From NCBI GenBank assembly GCA_958009055.1, contig OY253655.1, forward strand, positions 248,001 through 312,000: a stretch of 64,000 nucleotides of DNA, in the 5' to 3' direction. Within the stretch, counting starts at the first letter, position 1, and the number at the start of each line of letters is the position of its first letter. A program made the translations under genes and the position numbers. Shown piece after piece: positions 19,830 through 30,814 of the stretch. This DNA is from Choricystis sp. odSpoLacu1 (lineage: Eukaryota; Chlorophyta; Trebouxiophyceae). The notes beneath the pieces were generated by a model. That model did no database searches. It was not told the DNA's origin and worked only from the letters and a program-made list of their open reading frames with translations.

Positions 19830-22800
19830 ATGTGGAACAGGTTCCTGGGGCGCCCCCCCCCCCACCGCCCCCACCAGCGCAGTCCCCCTGGACGCACTGT
19901 GGGCAGAGGGCGAGGCCGCCACCCCCCTCTCCGCCCACTCGCTGCCCGAGATTGAGGGGCTGGACGCGCCGCCCCCGCCCGACTGGTATGACAACGGGCT
20001 GTTGGCCATGCCCGACCACCTGGACAGCGAGGATGAGGACGGCGACGGCGGCGACGACAACGGCGTGGAGGCTGCTCTCGTGGCAGCCAGCGTGCTGCTG
20101 CCGCCCACGTCCCCGCTGCGCGCGCCGCCGCCCTCCTTCCCCACCGCCCACCGCACCCCCGCCTGGGCCGACACCATCGCCGCCAACGTGGCCGCCCACC
20201 TGACGGCCGTCGTGGCGACGCACACGAGGGCTCGTGCCTGGGCGCCCCCCGTGGCGGACGCGCTCGGCGCGGCTCTCGCCCGCGCGGCCGACGCCGTCAC
20301 CCCCGCCCCCACCGACGACGCCCACTTTGCAGCTGTGCTGCGCCTGCTGGATTCCATGCTGGCGGGCGGCCTGACCGTGCGCCCCGACCGGTATGGCGGG
20401 GGCGGCGGGACGAGGGTCACAGGGCTGCGGGCTGTCGCCTACGGCTCCTTTTCTCCCGCACTCACTCCCCCCGCGGCGACATCGACGTCGCCATCGAGAC
20501 GGAGGATGAGGGGGCGCCCTCTCTGCGCCAGACGCAGGGCAAGCGGGCCCAGGGCGACCTGTTGGCCGCGCTCGCCCGCGCGCTCGCCGACCGGAGCCTC
20601 CTGGCCGACCGCCCCCAACTCATCCCCCACGCCCGCATCCCCATCGCCAAGCTGCGCATCGTGTCCATGCTGCGGCGGGAGGGCGCGCCCGGGGCCAGGG
20701 ACGATGTGCGCGTGGTGGAGTGCGACGTGTCGGTCGGGGGGGCGGGCAGCCGCCTTCAAATCGGCTGCGGTGGGAGCCCTCGCCGCCGCCTGCCCCCTCA
20801 TGCCCCCCCTGACCCGCCTCGTCAAGCTGTGGGCCCGGAGGTCGGGGTTTGGGGATGGGTCGGCGGGCGGGTTCAACTCGTTTGCGGTGACCCTGCTGGT
20901 CGCGCACCACCTGCAAACCCTCGGCCCGCCTCCACGTGCCCCCCCTCTCGCCGACCTGGCCGGCTACCCCCCCGACGCCCCCGTGCGCGCGGGCGGGTGT
21001 GGCGAAGGGGCCGGGTCCGTCGCCGCGCCGGCCCCCGGCGGCCTGTCGTTTGATGGGAGGGTGGACGACATGTTGGCGCGCGCCACCGCCGCCGCCGCCG
21101 CCTCCCACGCGCCCCGCCCCCCGTCCGCCGCCTCCCTGGCCGCCGCATTCGCCTCCTTCATGGCGGCCCTGGCCGCCTTGTTGGAAAGGTGGAGGAGCGA
21201 TCCAGATGCTTTGGTCTGCGCGCGCGCGAGCGTGTGGCGCGGCGCGTGGGCGGGCGGCGCGTTTGACCGCGCCCCCCGCGCGGCGGGGGTGGAGGACCCG
21301 TTTGACCCGGGGGACAACTGTGGCCGCTCGTTGACGGTGCGCGGGGCGGCGGCGGCTGCCAACGCGGCGAGCGCGGCGGCGGCCGCGCTCGTGCGCCTGG
21401 ATCGCCCGAGCGACGCCGACGCGTTAGTCGCGCGCCTCTTCGGAGACGTCGTCGCCTCCGGCCGCCAGGACGACGCGGGGGCGAGGGCCGAGGATGCGGC
21501 CGTGGCGGCGCGGGTGGGGCGTGGGCGCCGGCCGGCTGCTGTGGCAGCGCCTGCGCGCGCGGCGCCGCCGCCACCGCGCGCGCCGCCCGCCAAGCCGCCT
21601 CCCACCGCGCCCGCGCCACCGCCTGCCACGTCGGCGCCACCCGGTGACGACCAAGCCGCCAGGCTGCAGGCCAAAGTCAAGGAGCTGCAAGACAAGCTGG
21701 CCGCGCTCGAGGTGGAGGCGGCCGCGGTGGTTCGAGGGGGGGGCGGCGGCGCGGGCGCGGGCGCGCCGCCACCGTCGTCCGCCCCGCCTGCCCCACCCCT
21801 GCCCGTCCTGTCCCGCTTCCCCTCCTACGACAAAACCATCGCTCGCTACCTGGCGTCCCGCGACGATGGCGCGTCCCAGCAGCTGTCCGGGGCGCTCGCC
21901 CTGGCGCGCCCGCCGGGGCTGGCCGGCGCTGCCGCCGCGCTCGCCCACTTGAAGGCCCACCCCGCCTTTGTGGTGGTGGGCGACTGGGTCAGACTGGCGG
22001 AGACGGAGGACGCGAGGGCGTTGGTGGTGGCGGCGACCGCGGATGCTGGCAAAGAGACAGAAGTGGGTGGAGAGACGGCGAAGCAGAGCGCGACGACGAC
22101 GACGATGCTCGCCCCAAAACCAAGCGCCACCCTGGACGACCACCCGGGCATCGTGCGCTGCATCCTGCAGTACGTGGGGTCGCGCGACAGGCGGCTTCTT
22201 TCGTCTGTCGTCGCACTGCCCGTGTGGCAGCCGCGCGTGGCGCGCGCGCAGCGCGCCGAGGCGCTGCGCGGCCACCCCTCATTCCACGTCTCTGGCGACA
22301 CCGTCACCCTGACCGACCCGGCCGCCGCGTCCGCCGCCCTGGTGGCGGCGGGCATGACGCCCCTGCCGTCTGCGGCGACGATCGCCAAAAAGGTGGCGGC
22401 AGAGGCGGCGGAGGCGGCGGCCAAGGAAGGTGATGTCGCGGCCGCGGGCGCCGCGCTCGCGGAGCGCCTGGCCTTCATCAAAGAGCTGACCAAGTACATC
22501 TCCTCCCGCGGCGCCCGCCCCCTGGCCGACGTGCTGCACCAGGCGTGGCCCGCGTCGCTGCGCGGGCGGGAGGTGGCCGCGTTGAAAGGGTGTGGCGTGT
22601 TTGAGGCGGAGGGAGGGATTGTGCGCATGGCTGGCACTGCGAAAGCGACGGCGCTGCCACCCACCATCCGCCCCACCATCCTCAACCCCGGCCTGGACAA
22701 GACGCTGGCCCAGTACATCGGGTCGCGGGGCGGGGCGGCGTCGTTGGCCAGCGTGCGCGCGCTGGTGTGGCCGCGGGGGCTGGTGCGTCACCAGGACAAG

Positions 22801-23700
22801 TACCTGCTGGGCCACACCGCGTTTGACGTGGCCACCGATGCAGACGGCGTCAAGACGGTGGCCCTGGCCGACAACGCGGCGGGCGCCGCGTTGAGGGTGG
22901 TGGCCGGCGTGAAGAAGAAGAGTGTGTTTTCGACGGTGACCAAAAGGGCTGGCTCCCCGCCTTCTGGCACCGTGTCCCCCACCTCTGACGCCTCCATCAC
23001 TGCCGTCGACGAAGCCACCAAGTTTGACGCCATCGTGGCGCACTACGTGTCGTTGCGCCTGGGCGGCCGGTCGCTCGCGTCGCTGTCGATTTTGCCGTGG
23101 CCGCCCCACTTGGCCGGCAAGCAAGCCGACCACGTGCGGGCGCACCCCGCGTTCATTGTGACAGGGGACACGGTGGCCCTGGCCAGCACGCCTGCCGCTG
23201 CCGCCCTGATGAAGATTGTGCGCGCCGGGCCGCACGGCAAGAAGAAAGACGGCGACGGCGGTGGCAGCGGCAGCGACGCTGCTGCGCTGTCCACCCCACA
23301 TCACTCGGTTCCCTCCTCCACCACCACCCCCACCTCCCGCTTCGACCACCACCTGGTGCACGCTGTGCGTGACGGCCGCCCCCTGGCCACGCTGCTCAAG
23401 ATGCCGTGGCCCCAGTCGCGCCAGCGCGACCCGCTTGCCGCGCGCGCGTTCCTGGTAGCTCACCCCGCGTTCGATGTGAGTGACGCCGACTTTGTCACCC
23501 TGGCTGACAATGAGGCGGCGGCGGAGCTGGTGGCGGCGGCGGGGCCGCCCGGTGGCATCAAGAACGCGTCGCGGATCAAGGTGGACGACGGCGGCAAGCC
23601 CAAGTTTAACAAAAAGGCTAAAAAGGCGGCTGCGATTGCGGCGGCTGAGGCGGACCGCGGGTCGACGGCGTCGCCGGCGCCGCCCGGGTTTGGTGGATGA
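19830..23700 (+). CDS. Non-canonical poly(A) polymerase / TUTase-like nucleotidyltransferase with six C-terminal repeats, three frame breaks
   Basis: One exon, about 1289 residues once three breaks are allowed: an extra C in C11 (19853-19863), a missing T in T4 (20449-20452) and an extra G in G7 (20736-20742). These corrections restore MWNRFLGRP at the start, the catalytic GSFFSRTHSPRGDIDVAIE with the two Asp, and VVECDVSV with the third Asp, then LTRLVKLWARRSGFG and NSFAVTLLVAHHLQTLG of the PAP-associated domain. Enzymes of this kind add A or U tails to RNA. A coiled coil (AARLQAKVKELQDKLAALE) follows. From 21.8 to 23.5 kb come six copies of a 55-65-residue repeat, each ending like HPAFxVxGDxVxLAD, possibly winged-helix RNA-binding modules. 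The C-terminus is Lys-rich. Confidence 0.75.
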
Positions 23701-24063
23701 GAGAGAGAGAGAGGGTGGAGGCAAAGAGAAAGAGAATGAAGTGCGCACGCACGGCGTTGCCGTCTCGCGCGCGCGAGACGGCAACAACGAAAACCGACCG
23801 ACGGACTGGGGCTGGAAAACTGTTTTTCCGCCACTCTGCGCCCTCGGCTCGGCTGCCATCCAAACCCTCCTTGTGGACCAAGGAGGGGAAGCGGGAGAGA
23901 GAACCCAACAACCTGGAGGTGTGTTTTTTTCAGAGGAGCGTGTTTTTTTTTCACTTCCGAGCCCCTCTGTCGACAAACACACACACACGATCACTTCTGC
24001 CTTTTGCTTCCCTCACAAACCCGCCACCCGCCAAACCCGCACCCTCTCTCCAACCCACCGACC
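23701..24063. other. Intergenic region with GA repeat and two hairpins
   Basis: Between the nucleotidyltransferase stop and the coiled-coil gene there is a GAGA run right after the stop, a perfect 30-base palindrome (23756-23785), a 9-bp stem with 5-base loop (23865-23887) and T-runs near 23925 and 23943. No coding region is supported. It contains the 3' UTR of one gene and the promoter of the next. Confidence 0.7.
23756..23785. repeat. Perfect 30-bp palindrome
   Basis: The 15-base arm GTTGCCGTCTCGCGC is followed without spacer by its exact reverse complement. It lies about 55 bases after the nucleotidyltransferase stop codon. It could form a hairpin in the 3' UTR or bind a dimeric protein. 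Confidence 0.9.
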
Positions 24064-24669
24064 ATGTTCCGCCTCTCCAAGGCCCCCACCCTCGCGCCCG
24101 AGGCGGGTGAGGGCGTCGGTGGCGCGGACGACGCCTGGTTTGAGGTGTCTGGCGCCGACGCGCCCTCCCAGGCGAGCGACGGCGACGGCGACGCGCTGAC
24201 CCTGTTTGTGCCCACCGCCATCGCCCGTGTTGCTGAGTTGGAGGCCACGAACCACGAGCTGGCGACGCAGGTGGAGTGGCTGACGCAGCAGGTTGAGAAT
24301 CTAGGCCCCGGAAAATGTCATCTGGCGGCCGCCAACGAGGAGCTGGAGGCCCAGGTGGAGACGCTGGAGGCCGAAAATGGCGAACTGGAGGCCGCCGCTG
24401 ACGATCTGGCGGCGCAGGTGAACACGCTGGAGACTGAAAACGACGAGCTGGTGGCCGCCAACGACGAGCTTGCGGCCGAAAATGCGGACCTGGCGGCCCA
24501 GGTGGAGGCGCTGGAGGGGGGCGCGTTTGGGTGGGAGGAGGGCGGCGACGCGCCGGCGGACGGCGGCGACGCGTCGGCGCAGGGCGGTGACCCGCTGCCG
24601 CAGGCGGGCGCGCCGACGGAGGGCGACTCCCGTCCTCTGCCTGCCGCTGTTGTCAAGAACGAGGATTGA
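24064..24669 (+). CDS. Small acidic coiled-coil protein
   Basis: Intronless, 201 residues, start MFRLSKAPTLAPEAGEG. Residues about 58-155 are a heptad-patterned coiled coil built from near-repeats of the type LAAQVxTLExENxEL (ELEATNHELATQVEWL, LEAQVETLEAENGEL, LAAQVNTLETENDEL, LAAENADLAAQVEALEGG). The tail is Gly/Asp/Ala-rich with repeated GGD triplets and ends KNED. No enzyme motif or membrane segment is present. It may be a dimerising scaffold protein; it resembles leucine-zipper regions only by composition. A T21 run lies 50 bases after the stop. Confidence 0.7.
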   Translation: MFRLSKAPTLAPEAGEGVGGADDAWFEVSGADAPSQASDGDGDALTLFVPTAIARVAELEATNHELATQVEWLTQQVENLGPGKCHLAAANEELEAQVETLEAENGELEAAADDLAAQVNTLETENDELVAANDELAAENADLAAQVEALEGGAFGWEEGGDAPADGGDASAQGGDPLPQAGAPTEGDSRPLPAAVVKNED

Positions 24670-24912
24670 TGGCTTTTTTTTCGATTTGAGATGAAGAGAG
24701 AGAGGAGGAGAGGGGAGAGTTTTTTTTTTTTTTTTTTTTCGATCATTGTCAAACCGTTTCGACTTTTGCCCTCTCCCAAAATTCATTGTATCTGTTTGGT
24801 TTAGACTTTTTAGTCTGTGCTACAAGGCAGGGGGTGGGTGTGCGTCACCAGCACGGGGGGGAGGGAGTGTGCTGGCGCGCGTGCGGCGTGCGAAAACAAA
24901 AAAGGTCAAAAC

Positions 24913-25456
24913 TCACTCGCCCTCGGCCTCCTTGCGCGCGCGCGTGTCGGCCGCCTTCTGGGCGATCTCCGACGCCTCCTCGTGGCTGCGCTCGCGCGTG
25001 ACTTGCTGCGCAGCAGCCAAGCCGGGTTGTTCGCCGTACTGTGGGGTGTTTTTTGGGGGGGAAGGGGGCGAGGGAAAATGTGAGGGAAACGAGGCACGCG
25101 CGGCGCGAGCCGAGCGTGAGGCGGCGCCGCCTCCCCCCCCGACACAACTCACCTTCTCCTGGCGAGTTTCCGCCGCTTTTTTCCCGCCTTCCACGCGGTG
25201 AGCATGCACGACCTGAAAAAGGGGGGAGGGGGGGAGGGGGGCAGGAGGAGGGGCGGGTGAGAGGCACTGCAAAAAAAAAAAAAAAAAAACGCGGCCGACG
25301 AGCTCTCGACGAGCTCTTTTGGTTGTCGACGCAGCGACCGCAGAAACCGGGGTGGTCCCCGCCACAGCCGCGCACGGCGCTCCCCCCGCCCCGCCCACGC
25401 GCTTGCAAACTCACCTCCTCGTGCGTCATGCCGGTCTTCTGCTCCTCGGACGACAT
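24913..25456 (-). CDS. Small hydrophilic LEA-like protein, three exons
   Basis: Exons 25456-25415, 25212-25153 and 25038-24913 encode 75 residues with matching phases (14, 20 and 41 codons). The product starts MSSEEQKTGMTHEE, continues VVHAHRVEGGKKAAETRQEK and ends in a Glu/Ala/Lys-rich part (ERSHEEASEIAQKAADTR). It has no Cys, Trp or hydrophobic stretch, and repeats of the KAAE/ADTR kind recall late-embryogenesis-abundant or seed-maturation proteins that act in dehydration stress; this is inference from composition. The first intron contains an A-run of about 20. GTGAG donors and CAG acceptors are all canonical. Confidence 0.65.
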
Positions 25457-25568
25457 GGCGGGGGCGCTGCGGGGACGGTGGGTGGGTGGAAAAGGTGGCA
25501 AGAGGGAACAAGGAGAGCAGTGTGAGGCTCGCCACTCCTCTCTTTCAATCGACACGAACACCCCAACC

Positions 25569-26252
25569 ATGTGCGCCACTCTCCCCGCCTCCACCCGCGC
25601 CCTCGCCCCCCGGGCCGCACCGCGCGCACCTGTGTGCCGCGTGCGAGCCGTCCCGCGCGACCGTGCCCCGCCCGGTCGCCCGCCGCGCGTGCCGACGACC
25701 GCTCTTCCCTCGCTGTCCTGCCGCCCAGCCCGCCCACGCCGCGCCCCCCTCCCCCCTCGCGCCCGCGGCGGGGACGACGACGCTAACTTGGTGGAGCGTG
25801 CCGCGTCAGCCGCTGTCTACGTTTTCCCTCTGTTCGACTCGATCCGCTTCGCGCGCTTCCTGTTCCTCGCCTACCCCGCGACACGCGCCGTCCTCATCCC
25901 CCTCAAACCCCTCGCCTCCCTCTACTTCTCCCTGCCGTTGGCCTCGTTGGTCGTGTTCTTTGGGCTGTACTTGGGCCTTGTGCGGAATGCGAACGCGCCC
26001 AGGTTTGTGCGCTACCACGCGGCCCAGGCCGTCATGCTCGACGTCCTCCTTGTCCTCCCCGGCCTGGTGGAGTCCGTATTCCGCCCTCCCTCCTCTGGCC
26101 TGGGCCTGCAGCTGTTGATCACGTTCAGCAACACGGTGGCGATTTTCGCCGCCGCCTGCTTTGTGGCGGGCGCGGGCGGCGCGCTGCTGGGCAAGGCGGT
26201 GAGGCTGCCACTGGTGGCGGACGCGGCGGACGCCCAGGTGGGAGGGTACTGA
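25569..26252 (+). CDS. TIC20: Chloroplast inner-envelope translocon component TIC20
   Basis: Intronless, 227 residues. The first 65 residues are an Arg/Ala/Pro-rich transit peptide ending near RRAPLPPRARGG. The mature part matches Tic20: ERAASAAVYVFPLFDSIRFA, RFLFLAYPATRAVLIPLKPL, SLVVFFGLYLGLVRNANAP and RYHAAQAVMLDVLLVLPGLV, with four membrane spans and FSNTVAIFAAACFVAGAG last. TIC20 forms part of the protein-conducting channel of the inner envelope. Its presence, with a plain transit peptide, supports a primary plastid. The 3' end is convergent with argJ, 115 bases away. Confidence 0.9.
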   Translation: MCATLPASTRALAPRAAPRAPVCRVRAVPRDRAPPGRPPRVPTTALPSLSCRPARPRRAPLPPRARGGDDDANLVERAASAAVYVFPLFDSIRFARFLFLAYPATRAVLIPLKPLASLYFSLPLASLVVFFGLYLGLVRNANAPRFVRYHAAQAVMLDVLLVLPGLVESVFRPPSSGLGLQLLITFSNTVAIFAAACFVAGAGGALLGKAVRLPLVADAADAQVGGY

Positions 26253-26367
26253 AGAAGGAGGAGAGTGTTGCGAGAGAGTGCAGTGGAGAGTTGAGAGAGA
26301 CAGTTTTGTAAAAGAAAACGATCGCCGTTGGTTTTTTCACACATTCACACCACCACCACCCATCACC

Positions 26368-28133
26368 TCACGTCGTGTACTCCGCATTGATCTTGACGTA
26401 GTCGTACGACAGGTCGCACCCCCACGCCGTGCCGGCGCCGGGGGCGGAGCCGACGGAGAGCACGATCTCGACTGTCGCGTGGTTTGTGCACCGACCCTTC
26501 AAATACGCGCTCGCCTCCCTGGCGTCAAACGGCAGGGGCTGCCCCCCCCGCATCAACGCCACGGGGCCCAGGTCAATGTTGAGGGACGTCGCATCGAAGT
26601 CAATGCCAGCGTAGCCTGCGGCACAGGCGATGCGCCCCCAGTTTGGGTCGTGGCCAAACACGGCCGCCTTGACCAACGACGATGCGGCCACACTCTTGGC
26701 GATGGTGCGCGCGTCGGCGTCGGACGCGGTGCCAGCCACCCTGACTTCAATCAAGCAGGTGGCGCCCTCGCCGTCCCAGGCGACCGCTTTGGCCAGGCCT
26801 TGGAGGAGGGCGGTCACCGCGGCGGCCAAGTCAGCAGCGCCCGGGTCACTCAGACTACTGATCACCGCTCCACCCGCCGCCCCTGACGCCAGCCCCAGCA
26901 CGGTGTCGTTGGTGGAGGTGTCGCCATCCACGGTGATGGCGTTGAAGGAGGCGTCGGCGGCAGCGACGAGCAGGGAGCGCCAGAAGGCGGGCGTGACGGC
27001 CGCGTCAGTCGTCACCAGGGCCAGCATGGTGGCCATGTTGGGGTGAATCATGCCGGAGCCTTTGGCGAAGCCGCCCACGCGGACGGGGGTGCCGCCGGTG
27101 TTGACCTGTTGGGTTGGGGTGGGGGGTGGAATGATTGGTGTTTTTGTTTTCTTTCAACCCACCACCACCCCACTCTCCACCCTCCTCCCTTCTTCTTACC
27201 TCCAACGCTGCACTCTTGGACACCAGGTCGGTCGTCGTGATGGCCACCGCCGCTCTGTGGGCGTCGGCAGCGTCAGGGCCGATGTTGGCCGCGAGCGTCG
27301 GCACCGCTTTCACCAATTCCTCCACCTTGATCCTCCGCCCAATGACGCCCGTTGACATGAGCAGGACTTGGGACACGTCACACCCGACTGCGTCCGCCAC
27401 CGCGGCCGCGCACGTGACGCAGTCGGCGGCGCCGGCGTCGCCTGTCGCCGCATTCGCTTGCCCCGCGTTGATTAAAAGAGCAGTCGCCGTCTCACTCGCC
27501 GCCAGCGCCGCCTTGTCAAAGGACACGGGCGCTGCGCACACCACGTTGCGGGTGAACACGCCTGCCGCCACGGCGGGGGCGTCGGCCACGATGAGCGCTA
27601 AATCGGCCTTGGGGCCGACAGCGCGCAACCCCGCCGCCATCCCTCCCGCCTTGAACCCCGCGGGCGCACACACAGATCCATCCACGGGCGTCCAGGGGCC
27701 GGGCGGGATGAGGATGGGGGCGGCGGGGATTTCAAAGGCGGAGGCGGGGGGCGAGGCGCGCGGTGGTGGCAGCAGCGTGCGCGGTCGGCGCGGCGGCAGG
27801 ACGGCTGCGTGCAAATGGGGGTGAATGAAAAAGGGCTCGTCAACACGCACGCCTGCTCTCTCGAACGACACCAGCTCCCCTAGTCACACACTCCATCCCC
27901 GTGTGTCGCTTGCGGCGGTTGGACCGCGCAACCGGGCTGTGCACGCGACGGGGCGCGCCCAACAAGGGCAACCGCGAAAAGGGCAAACAAACGACACGCA
28001 TTTGCCCTGGAGCACGGCTCGACAAAAAGTTTCCACACATCAACCCCCCACACTCACCGACACGCTGGCGGTTGACCACCGAGGCGGGCCGAGGCGGGGC
28101 ACAGGCGCGCGGCTGGGTGGCAACGAGACGCAT
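26368..28133 (-). CDS. ARGJ: Arginine biosynthesis bifunctional protein ArgJ (glutamate N-acetyltransferase)
   Basis: Three exons (28133-28058, 27804-27200, 27105-26368) give 472 residues. Exon 1 encodes a basic leader [20 protein letters not shown] suited to plastid targeting. The enzyme shows [49 protein letters not shown] and [11 protein letters not shown] in the alpha part, and [16 protein letters not shown], which contains the Ala-Thr autocleavage site, then [16 protein letters not shown] in the beta part, ending KINAEYTT. It transfers acetyl from N-acetylornithine to glutamate, recycling acetyl groups in arginine synthesis. A model starting at 27871 without exon 1 is also open, but the spliced version matches phase and a good acceptor. 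ALG10 lies divergently 212 bases away. Confidence 0.9.
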
Positions 28134-28345
28134 GGTCGAAAGGAGGGTCGGTCGAAACAAAAAAGGAGGCGGTTGGTGGTCCCCGTCCCTCTCCCGGCTG
28201 CTCGCAGGTGTGTGTGCGGTATGTGTGCGTCTAGGGAGCGATGATCCGACACGCGCGCCCTGTCGCCTTTTCTTTTGTGTGTGTGGACGGAAAAACAAAC
28301 AGAGAAACACAAATCGGCGCCAGTTCTCCTCTCTCTCTTACCACC

Positions 28346-29965
28346 ATGCCGCCCAAGAAACAGCCAGCGCCCGCGCCGGCCCCGAAGAAACAGCCAGCGC
28401 CCGCGCCGGCCTCCGCACCACCCCCGCCCCGCCGGCGCGGCCCCACCCAGGGCGTGGTGGTGGACACCCCGTTTGCTGACGCGGTCATGGTGGCGGTCGT
28501 GACGGCCGCGCTGGGCGCGTTGTTCACCATGTTTGCGCCGGAGGCGTACATGGTGAGAGAGTGTGTGTGTGGGAGTGTGTGTGTGTGGCGGAGGCGGGGA
28601 GAGAGTTGAGCGCGTTTCGCGCTCATGGGAACAAAACAATTGATACCCCCCCCTTCCCAACCCACACAGGACGAACCCTTCCACGTCGCCCAGACGCAGG
28701 CTTACTGCCGGGGAGAGTGGAGCAGCTGGGACCCAAAAATCACGACGCCGCCCGGGCTGTACGCGGTCGGCGTTGCGACGGCAAGTGTTTTGTGCGCTCT
28801 TGATGCCGCGCTTCGCTCCTACGCACGCCCCCTTCCCACCTTTTGCGGCACGACACACTTGAGGCTGGCCAATGTGGTGGGTGCTGGCGCCACCTTCTAC
28901 GCCGCGGGCGCTGTCGCCCGCAGGCTGCACCCGCGCGGCGGCGGCGCGCCCGCCGCGCTGGCAGCCGCCTGGGTGGCCACCCTGCCCACCCACGCGCTCT
29001 ACGCGTGGCTGTACTACACAGACGTGTGGGCGTTGGCGGCTGTACTGGCCTGCTGGGCGGCGTCGCTGCATGGGAGGCCGTGGCTGGCGGCGGGGGCGGG
29101 GGTGGCCGCGATCGCGCTGCGCCAAACCGCTGCCGTCTGGGTGGCCTTTGTGGCGGGGGACGCCCTGCTGCGCGTGGCGGTGGCGCGGGCGGCATCACCG
29201 CGGGCAGCCTGGCCCGCCCAACCCGACGTGGTGAGGCAGGCGGTGGCCGCAGTTCGAGTGCTTGCGTCGGCGCCGCGCGCTGCTGCCGCGGTCGCCGCCC
29301 CGCTCCTCCTCCCCCTCGCCGCCTTCGGCGTCGCCATCGTCGCCAACGGCGGCTCCATCGCGCTGGGCGACAAGAGCAACCACGCGCCATCCAAGCACTG
29401 GGCGCACCCACTGTACGCGGCTGTGGCTGCCGCGCTGGCGCTCGCGCCCGCTCACTTGACGGGCGCCCAGCTGTGCACCCTAGCCTCCTACCCCCTCACC
29501 CCCGTCGGCGCCCGCCGCACCGCGCTCGCCGTGTCTGCCGCCGTCACCGCCGCAGCAGCAGGCACGGTTGTGCACCCGTTTCTGTTGGCTGACAACAGAC
29601 ACTACACGTTTTACGTCTGGCGCGCGCTCCTCCGCCACACCACCCCGTCCCTGCGCCCCCTGGCCGTGGGCGGCGCCGCCACCCTGGCTGCCGGCTGGCT
29701 GGTCACAGCCCTCACTGCGGCCGGGGCGGGAGGCCTGTGGATCATGGGGTGGGCGGTGGCAGCCGCTCTCACCCTCGTCCCTGCTCCCCTGATTGAACCT
29801 CGCTACTTCACGGCCGCCATCGTCATCGCCGCCCTCAAGCTGGGGCCCCCCGCCCGCCCTGTCACCTCGCTGCTGCTGAATGTGGCTGTTCTGTCCGCCG
29901 TCGTGTGGGTGTTTCTGGGGCGGCCGTTTGAGCAGGGGGGGGAGGTGGCGCGGTTCATGTTTTGA
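28346..29965 (+). CDS. ALG10: Dolichyl-P-Glc alpha-1,2-glucosyltransferase ALG10
   Basis: Exons 28346-28552 and 28670-29965 encode 500 residues. After a Pro/Lys-rich cytosolic start with two copies of KKQPAPAPA, the conserved luminal sequence MDEPFHVAQTQAYC and SWDPKITTPPGLYAV appears across the splice site, as in all ALG10 proteins. A series of about 12 membrane segments follows, with DKSNHAPSKHWAHPLYA, HPFLLADNRHYTFYVWR and LIEPRYFT, also diagnostic. The enzyme adds the last glucose to the lipid-linked oligosaccharide in the ER, the signal for efficient N-glycosylation. The repeated N-terminal Pro-Ala stretch comes from a 30-base DNA duplication. Confidence 0.93.
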
Positions 29966-30191
29966 GAGAAAGGTTAGATTGCAAACACTCTTTTTTTGTT
30001 TTTTCTCCCCCCGGCGCCTCTCTCACACGCGCACACCCAACACACATGCGTGCCACCACCCTGCATGTCGCGACCGTGTCGCGGCCGCTCGTCCGCCACG
30101 CCGCCCGTCCGCACTGCTGGTCAACCCACCCTCCGCCACCACGCTGCCCAAACCCTGCCGCCTGTGGACCGGCTCTACTCTGGCCGCCATC

Positions 30192-30695
30192 ATGCCGTCG
30201 CGGCGAGCCCTCGCCATCGCCGCCACGCGCCGCGGCACACCCGCGCCGCGCGCCCCCCCTCTGCTGCCCCTGGCAGCCGCGGCCGCAGTCGCCCTGCTGG
30301 CCCTGGGCCCGGGCGGCCTGTTTGCCATGGTCGCGTTTCCCTTGCTGCTCGTGCCGGCTGCGCTGCTGACGGGAGGCATGCTTGCTTCTGCCGCCCTGTT
30401 CACCCCCATACTCGCGTTCGCCGCCATCGCGTCCGGCGGGGCCGCCCTCCTTGGAGCGGGCGTCGTGTTGGCGGCCCAGCTGGCCGCCCTCACCCTGGCG
30501 GCGGCGGTGGGGGCGACGTTGGCGACGCGCGGGTTGGCGCTGGTTGGGAGGGGAGGGGGGTGGGACGCGTCCCCACCGCCGATCGACCCGGCCACCGCCA
30601 TCATCGATGTCGAGATTGATGACGATTTCGATGCCGACGCGTTGCGCGACTTTGACGCCCGCCTGGCGGCGCGCGGCAGGAAGAAGGCAGAGTGA
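30192..30695 (+). CDS. Small multi-span membrane protein of unknown function
   Basis: The open frame from ATG 30192 gives 167 residues. After a basic start (MPSRRALAIAATRR) come about four hydrophobic segments: PLAAAAAVALLALGPGGLF, FPLLLVPAALLTGGMLAS, LFTPILAFAAIASGGAALLG and AALTLAAAVGATLATRG. The tail is acidic (DVEIDDDFDADALRDFDARL) and ends RGRKKAE. An ATG at 30046 in another frame starts a His/Arg/Pro-rich leader that could belong to the gene if a frame error lies between. I do not recognise the family. The gene ends convergently with the DUF3007 gene about 120 bases away. Confidence 0.5.
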   Translation: MPSRRALAIAATRRGTPAPRAPPLLPLAAAAAVALLALGPGGLFAMVAFPLLLVPAALLTGGMLASAALFTPILAFAAIASGGAALLGAGVVLAAQLAALTLAAAVGATLATRGLALVGRGGGWDASPPPIDPATAIIDVEIDDDFDADALRDFDARLAARGRKKAE

Positions 30696-30814
30696 TTTGG
30701 TTTGTTTGTTTGTTCGGCGCTAGAGAGAATTATCGACCCATTTTCTTGTTTTATTTATAATGCAGTTGACCACAGAGTTACGAAGAAAAACACATGCTCA
30801 CACAACACACACCA

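Noticed and set aside
24719..24739. T21 run as a possible Pol III terminator
   Set aside because: No tRNA, 5S or U6-like gene precedes it; it lies in the 3' flank of a protein gene.
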